From assembly GCF_947179165.1 (NCBI RefSeq), contig NC_077248.1, positions 11,931,256 through 11,995,255 of the forward strand: a stretch of 64,000 bases of DNA, written 5' to 3'. Both the position numbers and the translations under genes were made by a program. This DNA comes from Solanum dulcamara. Taxonomy: Eukaryota; Streptophyta; Magnoliopsida; Solanales; Solanaceae. Below, piece by piece: positions 39,719 through 53,683 of this stretch; positions within the stretch are counted from its first letter, which is position 1, and each line of letters opens with the position of its first letter. The notes beneath the pieces are model-generated. The model had not been told where the DNA came from, searched no databases, and was given only the letters and a program-made list of their open reading frames with translations.

Positions 39719-42141
39719 TGTCACGCCCCGGGAGGGTACCCTAGGTGTGGCCGGCACTCAAAGGCCATTTCTGACCTCCGAGCGAACCACCTGGTCCAGT
39801 CACACATTCATTCAATCACATTCTCTTAGCGGAAAACTCAATTAATGACATTCTGCTCATAAATTAAGGCTAAGGCCAAATAATCGTCGACTCGATAATA
39901 ATTTGGAAAGGGTTACTCAAAAGAACAATCTCACGTTTCTACACTCTGGTCTATGAAGCCTCTATCTACAATATAGAAGGTACCCATGACAAGCCCATGG
40001 CTACCAATAATAAAAATAAAGTAAGTGACATCAAAACTATACAAGAAGAGCTCAACATCCTCTGGAACTAGGAGGACTCACCGCTAACTAGGAGTGGGTG
40101 TGGATCTTCAATGGAGCGCCGGTTGATGATCTCTGGTACCTGTCTCTGCATCATGAAACGATGCAGGCCAAATGGCATCAGTATGTGGAATGTACTGGTA
40201 TGTAAAATGGCCACATGAAACGACATAAAGGAAACATCAAATCCATCAGAACTCAACTCAAGAGAAATAGCAACTCAACTAAGTGTCCTAGGTCTAAATA
40301 AGAATATAGTTTAGACAGGACCAATCACATACCAATCAACTCAATCTGACTCAGAGTACTATCAAGACTTAGATGGGAGTTTCTCTTACCCGACAACCAT
40401 CACTTATGAGCTAGTGACAGTACAACAAGCCGATGTTGTTGCCGCATCCGTTCATGCTTTGCCAGGGCATGAACGAGTCAACCAATCATAGATCCAATCC
40501 AACCAAGTCCTATAATGTTAGGACAAACATCTTGGGGAAACATCCGACTTTAACGATTCAATCCCCTCCTACGTTTGGCGACATAGTTATTGGGTTTGAG
40601 TATGGACTTTACTCTTACCTAATTCTGTGCTCGATACTCCTCCCAAGACTCAATGCTTATAAAACTCCATCCATTCAACTCAATCAAATCATATCGACAA
40701 GTCTCATTTAAACCTTGTCAACTCATCAACTCTAGCACAATCAATCATCTCCAATTCATGTTTCTCAAGAGTGATATTAAATGCACATTTATAACAATTC
40801 TCAAACATCACCAACCATTTCCTCTATTTATTTAATCAATCTTTAAGACTCAACACAACCTCAAGGACTTAAATTAACAATTCAAACTAAGCAACACTTT
40901 TAAGGAAAACACATCATTTATCATAATCTACACAGTCAAGAAAATCAATAAAGCATATTTAACAACTCTTCCTCATCAATTCATATTCACATAAAGGCTC
41001 TTTTTAGAAGTTTCTTGACTCAACCTCATCAACATAACAAGAATCACTTTAATAGATAACAAAACTCATTTGAACACAACCCTCGCAAGAAACTCCATTT
41101 TTATGGACATTTATCCTCAAAGAAGGTAGGGGGCACATGGGTGGACTCAACCCATATTTTTGGATAGTCTTACATACCTTAGTGAAGACTTGAAGGAAAC
41201 TTTAATGTTGGGTCTTCAATGGAGAACTCAAATCTTGAAGCTCTTGAACTCTTTTTGTTGGAAATGGAGAAGAAGAAGAAGAGAGAGAGAGAGAGAAGCT
41301 CCTAGGGCTTTTAGAGAGAGAGTGAGGCTGCAAAATATGTTCCTAAAAGACCAAGGGTGATACATATATAATTTGGGTAAGTTCCCAAATTGCCCCTCCT
41401 CAAAAGTTCTGAAAATAGGCTAAAATGCTCCTGGCGCGATAGTGGCGCATCACGCCATTGCAGCGCCAGGCTGATTATGCCTAAAAACCTGCACACCTCG
41501 TAGTGGTGCGCTGCGCCAGAGACCAAACTACTGAGGCATGTTTATGGTGCGATAGTGGCGCGTTGCGCCCCTACAGCGCCAAGGCCATTATTCCTGGGTT
41601 CTGGAAATTTGGCCTGAAAAACCCTGCACAACTTTTAGTGGCGCATCGCGCCAAGGACCAAACTACTGAGGCATATTTATGGCGCGATAGTGGCGCATCG
41701 CGCCCTTACAGCGCCAAGGCCATTTCCCCAGTAGTTGCAACCTAGGCTCAAAAATGGAATTCCTGTCGTGCTAGTTTATCTTAAGATCGTCATATCTTTC
41801 GACTCCAAACTCTAAAGTTTCATGTCTTGGTGGCGTTGGAAAGAAGACTCGATGACCTTTAAATTAATAGGTTTTGGGCTATCCAGATCATCGTCTTTCA
41901 AAAGATAGGGTCGTTAGAAGTCGACCCCTTTAACGAACTCCTCCAAAACTTAGCCACGACGAACCTTTTTGGATTTAGCTTGGTCCTAGGGGTCCTTTGT
42001 GACCCCACATCACCTCCAACCCTCTTCAATCACTCAGGGACTCATCTTAACTCATGCATAAGCTTCTCAATACTCGATTTCGACCCTACCCGTATACAAG
42101 AAGGGTCCAAATCTTAGGGAAAATTTTTGAGGGGTGTTACA
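39719..42141 (-). repeat. 3' LTR of the family 2 element
   Basis: This is a 2423-bp LTR. On the minus strand it starts TGTAACACCCCTCAAAA (42141) and ends GTGACA (39719). It contains CpG-rich palindromic modules at about 41430-41725 and GA/CT microsatellites near 41270. It is highly similar to 47215-49634. Confidence 0.93.
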
Positions 42142-42166
42142 TTATCTCCCCCTTGGGATCATTCGT
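42142..42166 (-). other. Polypurine tract of the family 2 element
   Basis: Minus-strand AAGGGGGAGATAA lies next to the 3' LTR. Confidence 0.8.
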
Positions 42167-42260
42167 CCTTGAATGACGAGTAATCAAGAATGGACTCGGG
42201 GTACAAATTGCAATCAAAATTCCAGTCATTCAATCAATCAAATTCTCAAATAATTATCAA

Positions 42261-45200
42261 TCAAAGCTTAAAATGCACCAATGGATTCAAGTCAAGGAAA
42301 TGGACATTACCTCCAACCTTCTCATCGATAGGCACAAATAGATGTGGATATTTAGATTTCATGGCCTCCTCCGCTTCCCATGTGGCTTTCTCAACAAATT
42401 AGTTCCTCCACAGGACTTTGATTGAGGCGACCTCTTTGTTCCTCAATTTGCGAATTTGGCGATCAAGAATTTAGACTGGAACCTCTTCATAAGACAAACT
42501 ATCCTTAATTCCAATGCTATCAATAGGGACCACCAACGAGGGATCACCCAAGCACTTTTTCAACATCGAGACGTGGAATACCAGATGAATAGAGGCTAGC
42601 TCTGAGGGTAACTCTAACTCATAGGCAACACTCCCAATCCGCCTCAAAATTTGGTAAGGGCCAATATATCGGGGACTAAGCTTCCCCTTCCTCCCAAACC
42701 TCATGACTCCTTTCATGGGTGACACTTTTAGGTATACCCAGTCACCCTCCTCAAACTCTAAGTCTCTTCTCCTCACGTCGGTGTAAGATTTTTGGCAGTT
42801 TTGGGCTGTCTATAGCCTCTCTTGAATAACCCTCACCTTCTCCATGGCTTGGTGAACCAAGTCAGGCCCAATCAACTCAACCTCACCAACTTCAAATCAT
42901 CCAATGGGCGATCTACACCTCCTCCCATACAAAGCTTCATAAGGAGCCATTTGAATGCTCGTATGATAGCTATTGTTATATGCAAACTCTATGAGAGGTA
43001 AGTGGTCATCCTAATTTCCCTTGAAGTCAAGCACAAATGCCCTCAACATATCTTCCAATGTCTGGATGGTGCGCTCGGCCTGGCCATCTGTTTGGGGATG
43101 GAAGGTCGTACTCAAGTTCACCTTCGAACCCAGTCCCTTCTAAAAGGATCTCCAGAACTGGGAGGTGAATTGAGCTCCTCTGTCTGAGATGATAGACAAG
43201 GGGACCCCATGCATTCTGACGATCTCTTTAATGTACAGCTTTGCATAGTCCTCTACGGTGTCAGTAGTCTTAACCGCCAAGAAGTGATCTAATTTCGTCA
43301 TCCTATCCACAATTACCCATATCGAATCATGTTGCTTTCTAGACTTCGGCAACCCAGTGATAAAGTCCATGTTGATCATCTCCCATTTCCACTCCGGAAT
43401 TTCAATGTTTTGGGCTAAACAACAGGGCCTTTGATGCTCGACTTTCACCTGCCGGCAATTCGGGCACTTGGAAATGAATTCAGCGATATCTCTCTTCATC
43501 CCACTCCACCAATAGACTTCCCTCAATTCATGATACATTTTCGTAGAGCCGGGATGGATAGAGTATCTGGAACTATGCGCTTCTGCCATAATCCTTTCTC
43601 GAACACCATCAACATTTGGCACACACAATCTATTTTGGTATTTCAACACACCATCTCCCCCTTTGGTGAAGACCATTACCCCTTATTTGTGAACAACTTC
43701 CTTCAATCGAAGAAGGACAGGATCCTGATCTTGTTTCTCCTTTACCTCTGCTACAAGTGAGGACGTAGCCCCATCTCGAATGTTCACTCCACCTTCATTG
43801 TTTTCTTCGAGTCGAACTCCCAATCGGGCCAATCTATGTACTTTCTTCGCCAATTCCCTCCTCCCCTCCTCCATATAGGCAGTGCTACCCATAGACAACC
43901 TGCTAAGAGCATCATTAACAATATTAGCTTTACCTGGATGGTAGAGAATGCTCATGTCATAGTCCTTGAGTAGCTCGAGCCATCTCATTTGCCTCAGGTT
44001 GAGTTCCTTCTGGCTGAAGACATATTATAAGCTCTTGTGATCGGTGAATACATCAACGTGCACTCCATATAAGTAGTGGCGCCAGATTTTAAGCGTGAAT
44101 ACCATAGCTGCCAGCTCAAGGTTATGGGTTGGGTAATTCCTCTCATGAACCTTAAGCTGTCTTGAAGCATAGGCTATCACATTCCCCCTCTGCATCAACA
44201 CACAACCCAAGCCAATTCTGGATGCATCACAATAGACCACAAATCCCTCTGTTCCATCGGGCAATGTTAGGACAGGAGTAGTGGTTAGCTTGGCCTTTAG
44301 TTTCTGGAAACTCTCCTCATAAGCATCGGATCATTGGAACTTAGCCTTCTTTTGGGTCATCTTAGTCAATGGTGACGATATGGATGAGAATCCCTTTACA
44401 AACCTTCGGTAATATCCGGCCAAACCCAAGAAGCTTCTTATCTCCATCGGGGATGTGGGTCTGGGCTAATTCTTCACAGCTTCAATTTTCTGAACGTCAA
44501 CCTGTATACCATCTCTAGATACAATGTGGCCTAGGAAGGCCACTGATGCAAGCCAAAATTCACATTTAGAGAACTTTGCATACAATACCTGGTCTCTCAA
44601 AGTTTGTAAAATGACTCTAAGATGATAGGCGTGCTCCTCTTCACTCTTGGAGTAGACCAGAATATCATCTATGAACACAATCACAAACATATCAAGATAT
44701 GTTTTAAACACCCAGTTCATGAGATCCATGAAAGCTGCGGGGGCATTCGTCAATCCAAAGGACATGACCAAAAATTCAAAATAGCCATAACGAGTCCGGA
44801 AAGCGGTCTTCGGAATATCACACTCCCTCACCTTCAACTGATGGTAGCCGGATCTCAGGTCTATCTTTGAGAAACAAGTGGCACCCTGAAGTTGATCGAA
44901 TAAGTCATCTATCCTGGGGAGAGGGTACTTATTCTTTATGGTAACCTTGTTTAGCTGTCTGTAATCGATGCACATTCTAAGGGACCCATCTTTCTTTCAC
45001 ACAAATAAGACAGGAGCACCCCATGGTGAGACGCTCAACCTAATGAATCCCTTATCTAATAAGTCCTTCAACTGCTCCTTAAAATCTTTCAACTCAGCTG
45101 TAGCTATTCTATATGGAGGAAATGAGATAGGTTGGGTATCAGGGAGAACATCAATCCCAAAGTCGATCTCCCTATTAGGAGGAGCTCCAGGCAGATCCTT

Positions 45201-46997
45201 GGGAAAGACGTCGGGAAACTCATTGACAATCGGAACTGACTCGAGAGATGGAGACTCAATATTGTCATCCTTCACTCATACAAGGTGATAGATACACCCT
45301 TTTGAGATTAGCTTCCTGGCCCTAATGTAAGAAATAAACTTACCCCTAGGCATAACTGGACTACCCTTCCACTCTATGATAGCTTTATTCGGGAATTTGA
45401 ACTTAACAATCCGAGTCCTACAATCGATAGAGGCATAACAGACATAAAGTAAGTCTATGCCAAGAATCACATCAAAATCGACCATGTCTAACTCAACTAA
45501 GTCGGCCAAGGTGTCCCTGTGATGGATTGACACAGTGCAACCTCTATAAACTCTTTCAGCTAAGACAGAATCACCGATAGGAGTAGCTATGCAAAAAGGC
45601 TCACGAAGATATTCAGGAACTTTATTGAATTTACTAGACACATAAGGAGTCACAAAGGATAGGGTGGCACCTGGATCCATCAATACATAACAATCAAGAG
45701 AAAAGACTTGTATCATACCCGTCAAGACGTTTGGAGAGTTCTCCTGATCTTGACGACTACCCATGGCATATAGGCGGTTCGTACCTCCACCCGTACCTGA
45801 AATAGTGCCCCTATGGTTACCTCTAGTTGGTGGGGCGGTGGTAGAGAACTGGGCCCTATCTCCCCATTATAGATACTCTCTCTGAAAATGGTGTATTTAG
45901 CCGCACTTGTAACAACTGGCCCTTCCCGCTTTACACTCCCCCAAGTGGAACTTACCGCACTTACCGCATGGTGGTTTTCCTTGAATTCCTTGACCCACGC
46001 TGTCCTGGGATTGAGAACCCTGGGGTCTGAGATTTTGGCAACTCTGTCCCTGCCGATCATACCTGCTCTGCAGCATAGGTGCACTGGTGGTGGATGAGAC
46101 ATAGTTGGAATGCCTCTTCTGGAAAAAGGACCTTTTACCCTTGTTTTGCCTCTGTTCACTCTCATGGCCCGCTGATTTTATTTTTTTGCTCAGATGCTCT
46201 TCTCTATCCTTCCTCTTCTCATCCTCCACCTGTTGAGCATACACCATTAATCTGAAAATATCCATATCCGAGATCAACAATGCTGCTTTGCACTCCTTCT
46301 TCACATGCCTCCCTAACCCGGAGATGAACTTCCTTATCTTTGACCTCATGTCTGGGATCATTTCTGGAGCATACCTAGATAGCTGGATGAACTTCAAGCC
46401 ATACTCCTTAACCGTCATACCCTTCTATTTTAGATTCACAAATTCCTCCACTTTCGCTTCCCTCAACTCTCGAAGAAAGAAGTGGTCAAGAAAGGCTCCC
46501 TCAAACTCATCCCACCTGGTAGGTTCAGCATCCTCACCTCTACCTTGCTCCCATTGGTTATACCAGATGTTTGCCACATCTTTGAGTTGATAAGACACCA
46601 ACTCAACCCCCTTAATTTCCGTAGCATGCATAGCTTTCAAAATTTTCCATATTTTATCGATAAAGTTTTTAGGGTCTTTATCGACTTTAGAACCCATGAA
46701 GGACGGTGGATCCATCCTCAAAAAGTCTCGAATTCTGGCGGCAGCAGATGGGTCTTAGGAACTAGAGCTAAGAGTGGGCGAGCTCTGGTTACCATTTCGG
46801 GCAGCCACTAACTGAGTGAGCAATGCAATCGCACCTCGAAATTCTGCCTCGGACGTGGGTGCAGGCGGAGTAGCAGGTACTTGAGGCACCTCCATATACC
46901 TCGTAGGTCGGCCTCTAGCCCTTGCCGGGCGTACCTCAGACTGGGGCATCCCTGCATTATTAACATTCCTCTGGCTAGCCGTCCATTTTGAAGGCAT
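42261..46997 (-). pseudogene. gag-pol: Family 2 Gypsy gag-pol polyprotein, many stops
   Basis: The polyprotein reads from ATG 46997 to about 42261. It holds gag ([16 protein letters not shown]), zinc knuckles near 45895-45960, protease with DPGAT near 45680, reverse transcriptase with FIDD near 44675, RNase H with YCDAS near 44235, integrase HHCC near 43550-43450 and a core with [12 protein letters not shown] near 43170, and a chromodomain-like C-terminus near 42380-42480. At least ten in-frame stops or shifts are spread along it, for example near 46755, 46424, 45275, 44465 and 43140, so it is dead. Long family 1-type alignments show it belongs to the same Del/Tekay-like group. Confidence 0.92.
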
Positions 46998-47198
46998 TAT
47001 CTGTAACGTATAAACGCACAAATTAGAAGGGAAGTTTTATAGAGTTTAACTCCATCGCACGAATTTAGAGTAAGAAAGAGGGGAAATAATTCCTAATGTC
47101 CTATAGCCTCCTGCTTATAAGTGTGGTGTACAACACATCCATAAGCAAGACTCTACTAGACACGGCTTCATAGACTCCCTAGGACTCTTGAACTCTGT

Positions 47199-47210
47199 GC
47201 TCTGATACCA
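47199..47210 (-). other. Primer-binding site of the family 2 element
   Basis: Minus-strand TGGTATCAGAGC lies 4 bases inside the 5' LTR end and is of the initiator tRNA-Met type. Confidence 0.85.
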
Positions 47211-47214
47211 TGTT

Positions 47215-49634
47215 TGTCACGCCCTAGGAGGGTACCCTAGGCGTGGCCGGCACTCGAAGGCCATTTCTGACCTCCGAGTGAACCACCTGGTCTAGTTACA
47301 TATTCATTCAATCACATTCTCTTAGCGGAAAACTCAATTAATGACATTCTGCTCATAAATTAAGGCTAAGGCCAAATAATCGTCGACTCGACAACAATTT
47401 GGAAAGGATTACTCAAAAGAACAATCCCACATTTCTACACTCCGGTCTATGAAGCCTTTATCTATAATATAGAAGGTGCCCATGACAAGCCCATGGCTAC
47501 CAATAATAAAAATAAAGTAACTGACATCAAAACTATACAAGAAGAGCTCAACATCCTCCGTAACTAGGAGGACTCACCGCTAACTAGGAGTGGGTGTGGC
47601 TCTTCAATGGAGCGCCAGTTGATGATCTCTGGTACCTGTCTCTGCATCATGAAACGATGCAGGCCAAATGGCATCAGTACGTGGAATGTACTGGTATGTA
47701 AAATGGCCACATGAAACAACATAAAGGAAACATCAAATCCATCAAAACTCAACTCAAGAGAAATAGCAACTCAACTAAGTGTCCTAGGCCTAAATAAGAA
47801 TACATTTTAGACAGGACCAATCACATACCAATCAACTCAATCCGACTCAGAGTACTATCAAGACTTAGATGGGAGTTTCTCTTACCCGACAACCATCACT
47901 TATGAGCCAGTGACAGTACAACAAGCCGACGTTGTTGCCGCGTTCATTCATGCTTTACCAGGGCATGAACGAGTCAACCAATCATGGATCCAATCCAACC
48001 AAGTCCTATAATATTAGGATAAACATCTTGGGGAAACATCTGACTTTAATGGTTTAATCCCCTCCTACGTTTGGCGACGTAGTTATTGGGTTCGAGTATG
48101 GACTTTACTCTTACCTAATGCAGTGCTCGATACTCCTCCCAAGACTCAATGCTCATAAAACTCCATCCATTCAACTAAATCAAATTATATCGATCTCATT
48201 TAAACCTTGTCAACTCATCAACTCTAGCACAATCAATCATCTCCAATTCATGTTTCTCAAGAGTGATATTAAATGCACATTTATAACAATTCTCAAATAT
48301 CACCAACCATTTCCTCTATTTATTTAATCAATCTTTAAGACTCAACACAACCTCAAGGACTTAAATTAACAATTCAAACTAAGCAACACTTTTAAGGAAA
48401 ACACATCATTTATCATAATCTACACAATCAAGAAAATCAATAAATCATATTTAACAACTCTTCCTCATCAATTCATATTCACATAAAGGCTCTTTTTAGA
48501 AGTTTCTTGACTCAACCTCATCAACATAACAAGAATCACTTTAATAGATAACAAAACTCATTTGAACACAACCCTCGCAAGAAACTCCATTTTTATGGAC
48601 ATTTATCCTCAAAGAAGGTAGGGGGCACATGGGTGGACTCAACCCATATTTTTGGATAGTCTTACATACCTTAGTGAAGACTTGAAGGAAACTTTGATGT
48701 TGGGTCTTCAATGGAGAACTCAAATCTTGAAGCTCTTGAACTCTTTTTGTTGGAAATGGAGAAGAAAAAGAGAGAGACATAGAGAGAGAAGCTCCTAGGG
48801 ATTTTAGAGAGAGAGTGAGGCTGCAAAATGTGTTCCCAAAAGACCAAGGGTGATACATATATAATTTGGGTAAGTTCCCAAATTTCCCCTCCTCAAAAGT
48901 TCTGAAAATAGGCTAAAATGCTCCTGGCGCAATAGTGGCGCATCGCGCCATTGCAGCGCCAGGCTGATTACGCCTAAAAACCTGCACATTTCATAGTGGC
49001 GAGCCGCGCCAGAGACCAAACTACTGAGGCATGTTTATGGCGCGATAGTGGCGCGTTGCGCCCTTGCAGCGCCAAGGCCATTGTTCCTGGATTCTGGAAA
49101 TTTAGCCTGAAAAACCCTGCACAACTTTTAATGGCGCGTCACGCCAAGGACCAAACTACTGAGGCATATTTATGGTGCGATAGTGGTGCGTCGCTCTCTT
49201 ACAGCGCCAAGGCTATTTCCCCAGCAGTTGCAACCCAGGCCCAAACATGGAATTCCTGTCGTGCTAGTTTGTCTTAGGATCATCATATCTTTCGGCTCCG
49301 AACTCTAAAATTTCACATCTTGGTGGCGTTGGAAAGAAGACTCGACGACCTTTAAATTAATAGGTCGTGGGCCACCCAGATCGTCATCTTTCAAAAGATA
49401 GGGTCGTTAGAAGTCGACCCCTTTAACGAACTCCTTCAAAACTTAGCCACGACGAACCTTTTTGGACTTAGCTTGGTCCTAGGGGTCCTTTGTGACCCCA
49501 CATCACCTACAACCCTCTTCAATCACTCAGGTACTCATCTTAACTCATGCATACGCTTCTCAATACTCGAGTTCGACCCTACCTGTATACAAGAAGGGTC
49601 TGAATCCTAGGGAAATTTTTTGAGGGGTGTTACA
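47215..49634 (-). repeat. 5' LTR of the family 2 element
   Basis: This is a 2420-bp LTR, highly similar to 39719-42141. The CpG-rich palindromic modules are at about 48920-49215, with several CG sites changed to TG or CA. Short frames with ACDQTTEACLW-like repeats on either strand come from these modules and are not genes. Confidence 0.93.
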
Positions 49635-52600
49635 GCTAAGTCTATTGGGCATGAGAATGAGCAGAAGCAAGGGAAGGGTAACAAGTCCTTCTTTCAGAAG
49701 AGGCCTTCCAATTATGCACCTTCCCCAATAAATGCTTTTACACCTAATACCAGATATGATCAAAGATCGCTAGTCACCAAAACTTCCGAGCTCAGGGTTT
49801 TCAGTCCTAAGTAAGTGTGGCTCAAGGTTCTAGAGAAAAGACACCATGTGCTAGATGTAGGAGGCTCCATTTGGGAGAGTGTCATTTGGGTACCAATGCT
49901 TGCTACGGATGTGGAAAGACAGGTCATTTCCATAATAAGTGTCCTTCAAAGAGACAGGGAGATGGAAGTAGTAGAGCACAATTTTCTTCTGCAGCTTCAC
50001 AAAATAGAGGTAATCAGAGAGGTGCAGCTTCAAGTGTAGGCAGGGGAACAAACCATCTGTATACTATGGGTAGTCGCCAAGACTAAGAGAATGCACCCAA
50101 TGTTGTTACTTGTATGCTCCGAGTCCTTTCTTTTGATGTGTATGCATTACTTGATCCAGGTGCTACGTTATCTTTTATGACTCCTTACTTAACTAGTAGA
50201 TTTGAGATCCTTCCTGAGTGTCTTCTTGATCCTTTCAGCGTGTTTAATCCTGTTGGTGAGTCTATCTTAGCTGAGAGGGTCTATAGAGATTGTACTATGT
50301 TAATATATCACATGGATACCATGGCTAACTTAGTTGAGTTGGACATGGTTGATTTTGATGTGATTCTTGGCATGGACTGGCTTTATGCTTGTTATGACTC
50401 AGTTGATTGTAGGACCCGAATTGTCAAGTTTCAATTTCCAAATGAGCCTATCTTAGAGTAGAAGGGGAGTTCTGTAGTGCCTAAGGGTAAATTTATTTCC
50501 TACTTAAAGGCCAGAAAGTTAATCTCTAAGGGATGCATATATCATATAGTCTGAGTCAAAAATATTAATGATCAGGCTCTATCTCTTGAGTCAGTTCCCA
50601 TTGTGAATTAGTTTTCTAAAGTTTTTCCTAAGGATCTCCCCGGAATACCTCCTAATAGAGAGATAGACTTTGCTATTAATGTCCTTCCTGATACACAACC
50701 TATCTCCATTCCTCCTTATAGGATGGCTCCCGCTGAGTTGAAAGAGTTGAAAGAACAGCTGAAAGACCTACTAGATAAGGGATTTATTAGGCCAAGTGTC
50801 TCACCTTGGGGCGCTCCGGTCCTATTCGTGTGAAAGAAAGATAGGTCTCTTAGAATGTGCATTGATTACCGACAACTGAACAAGGTCACCATAAAAATAA
50901 GTATCCGCTCCCTAGAATAGATGATTTATTTGACCAACTTTAGGGTACCACATGCTTCTCTAAGATAGACCTCAGATCAGACTATCATCATTTGAAAGTG
51001 AGAGAATGTGACATCCCGAAGAGGGATTTCCGAACCCGTTATGGTCATTTTAAGCTTCTTGTTATGTCCTTTGGATTGACAAATGCTCCTGCAGCTTTTT
51101 TGGACCTCATGAACCGGATATTCAAGCCATATCTGGATATGTTTGTGATTGCCTTCATCGATGATATTTTGGTCTACTCTAGAAGTAAGAGTGAGCATGC
51201 TAATCACCTTAGGATTGTCCTTCAAACTCTTAAGGAGAGGGAGTTGTATGCTAAGTTTTTGAAGTGTGAGTTTTGGCTTGAGTCTGTAGCTTTCCTAGGC
51301 CATATTATATCTGGTGATGGAATTCGAATTGATACTCAAAAGATTGAGGTAGTTAAGAACTGACCCAGACCCACATCTCCAACCGAGATAAGGAGTTTCT
51401 TAAGTTTGGCTGGTTACTACAGGAGGTTTGTTGAGGGATTTTCTTCCATATCCTCACCATTGACTAAACTGACTCAGAAAAAGGCTAAGTTTCAATGGTC
51501 TGATGCTTGTGAGAAAAGCTTTTAGGAGTTAAAAGCTAGATTGACTACTGCTCCAGTACTATCCCTACCTGAGGGAACGGATGGTTTTGTAATCTATTGT
51601 GATGCTTCCAGCAGTGGGTTGGAATGTGTATTGATGCAGAAAGGTAAGGTCATTGCCTATGCCTCCAGGCAACTTAAGATTCATGAGAGAAACTATCCCA
51701 CTCATGACCTTGAGTTGGCAGCTATGGTATTTGCTCTTAAGATGTGGCGTCACTATCTTTATGGTGTACATGTGGATGTATTCACAGATAATAAGAGCTT
51801 GCAGTATGTATTCAGCCAGAAGGAGCTGAACTTGAGGCAGAGAAGATGGCTAGAGTTACTCAAAGATTATGACATGAGTATTCTCTACCACCTAAGTAAA
51901 GCAAACGTAGTTGCCGATGCTCTTAGCAGGTTATCCAGGGGGAGTACGGACCATGTGGAAGAGGAAAAGAAGGAGTTGGCAAAGGAAGTGCATAGACTTG
52001 GACGTTGGGGAGTTCAACTTATTGACTCTAATGAAGGTGGTACAATAGTCCAAAATGGAGCTGAATCATCTCTAGTTGCAGAGGTGAAAGGAAAGCAAGA
52101 TCAGGATCCCATTCTTCTTCAACTGAAGGATGAGATTCACAAGCAGAAGGTAATGGCTTTTACCAAAGGGGGAGATGGAGTGTTGAGATATCAAGATAGA
52201 TTATGTATTCCAAGTATTGATGGCATTCGAGAGAAAATCGTGAAAGAAGCCCATAATTCTAGGTATTCCATCCATCCAGGTTCAATAAAGATGTATCATG
52301 ACTTGAGAGAAGTATATTGGTGGAGTGGAATGAAGAGAGATATAGCAGAGTTTGTGTCCAAGTACCCGAATTGCCAACAAGTTAAAGTTGAGCACCAAAT
52401 GCCTTGTGGAGTGGCTCAGAATATAGATATCCCGGAATAGAAGTGGGAAATGATCAATATAGACTTCATTACCGGTTTACCATGAATCCGCAAACAGTAT
52501 GACTTTATTTGGGTGATTATGGATAGGATGACCAAATTGGCCCATTTCTTACCTATTAAGACTACGAACACTGTAGAGGATTATGCCAAACTATCTTAGA

Positions 52601-53542
52601 GAGATTGTTAGACTGCATGGAGTTTCTTTGTCTATCATCTCAGATAGGGGAGCTCAATTTACTGCTCAATTTTGGAAGTTATTTCAGAAGGGTTTGGGTT
52701 CAAGAGTGAACCTTAGTACTGTTTTTCATCCGCAAATAGACGACCAGGCAGAGCGTACGATACAGACTCTGGAGGATATGTTAAGAGCCTGTGTCATTGA
52801 CTTCAAAGGTAATTGGGATGATCATTTACCTCTTATTGAGTTTGCATACAATAATATCTTCCATTCGAGTATTCAAATGGCTCCTTATGAAGTTCTGTAT
52901 GGGAGGAGATGTAGATCACCAATTGGTTGATTAGAAGTTGGTGAAGCTGAGTTGATTGGACCAGACTTGGTTCACCAAGCTATGGAGAAGGTGAAAACCA
53001 TCCAAGAGAAGTTGAGGACTGCTCAGAGTCGCCAGAAATCCTACACTGATGTTAGGAGGAGAGATTTGGAGTTCGAAGTGTACGATTGGGTATATTTGAA
53101 AGTTTCACCCATGAAGAGTGTGATGAGATTTGAAAAGAAAGGGAAGTTTAGTCCCTGCTACATTGGTCCTTATCAGATATTGAGGAAGGTAGGTAACGTA
53201 GCCTATAAATTGGAGTTGCCCCCAGAATTAGCTGTTATTCATCCCGTGTTTCACATCTCTATGCTTAAGAAGTGTTTAAGAGATCCTTCACTTGTTGTCC
53301 CAGCTGAGAGAATTGGTCTGAAAGAGAGTTTGATTTATGAAGAGATTCCGATTCAGATTCTTGATCGTCAGGTTCACAAATTAAGAACTAAGGAAGTGGC
53401 ATCTGTCAAAGTCCAATGGCGAAATCAATTTGTTGAAAAGGCTACATGGGAAGCTGAAGAAGATATGAAGGCTAAATATCCTCATCTATTTGTGCCTTCC
53501 GACGACGATGTTCAAGGTAATATTCCTTACTTCTATCTTTGA
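49635..53542 (+). pseudogene. gag-pol: Element B gag-pol, 3' part
   Basis: This continues the gag interrupted at 39718. It contains zinc knuckles near 49850-49950, protease DPGAT near 50157, reverse transcriptase with FIDD near 51160, RNase H with YCDAS near 51600, integrase HHCC near 52270-52375 and core [12 protein letters not shown] near 52645, and a chromodomain-like end near 53400-53490, with TGA at 53540. Many stops and small frameshifts are present, for example at 50084, 50459, 51361, 52438 and 52928. The RNase H to integrase stretch (51541-52440) is the longest open part. It is a non-functional relic. Confidence 0.92.
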
Positions 53543-53668
53543 GTCGATGTGTATTCTTGAGTTTGAGTCATTGACCATTTGAGTATCAGAGTTTTTGAGA
53601 AATTGATGTATTGATGATATTCATTATTGATGTCTCCTATTTTCATATTCATTCGAGGATGAATGATC

Positions 53669-53683
53669 CCAAGGGGGAGATAT
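53669..53683 (+). other. Polypurine tract of element B
   Basis: AAGGGGGAGA at 53671-53680, 3 bases before the 3' LTR, as in element A. Confidence 0.85.

Larger units (their letters stand above)
39719..49634 (-). mobile_element. Full-length Gypsy element, family 2, nested in element B
   Basis: This element is 9916 bp with LTRs of 2423 and 2420 bp, a primer-binding site, a decayed polyprotein and a polypurine tract, and is flanked by GCTAA. Its polyprotein is related to family 1 but clearly distinct, and the LTR sequences are different. Both LTRs share the TGT...ACA ends and the GGGTACC...GGCGTGACA tail with family 1, which points to a common origin. Confidence 0.95.
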
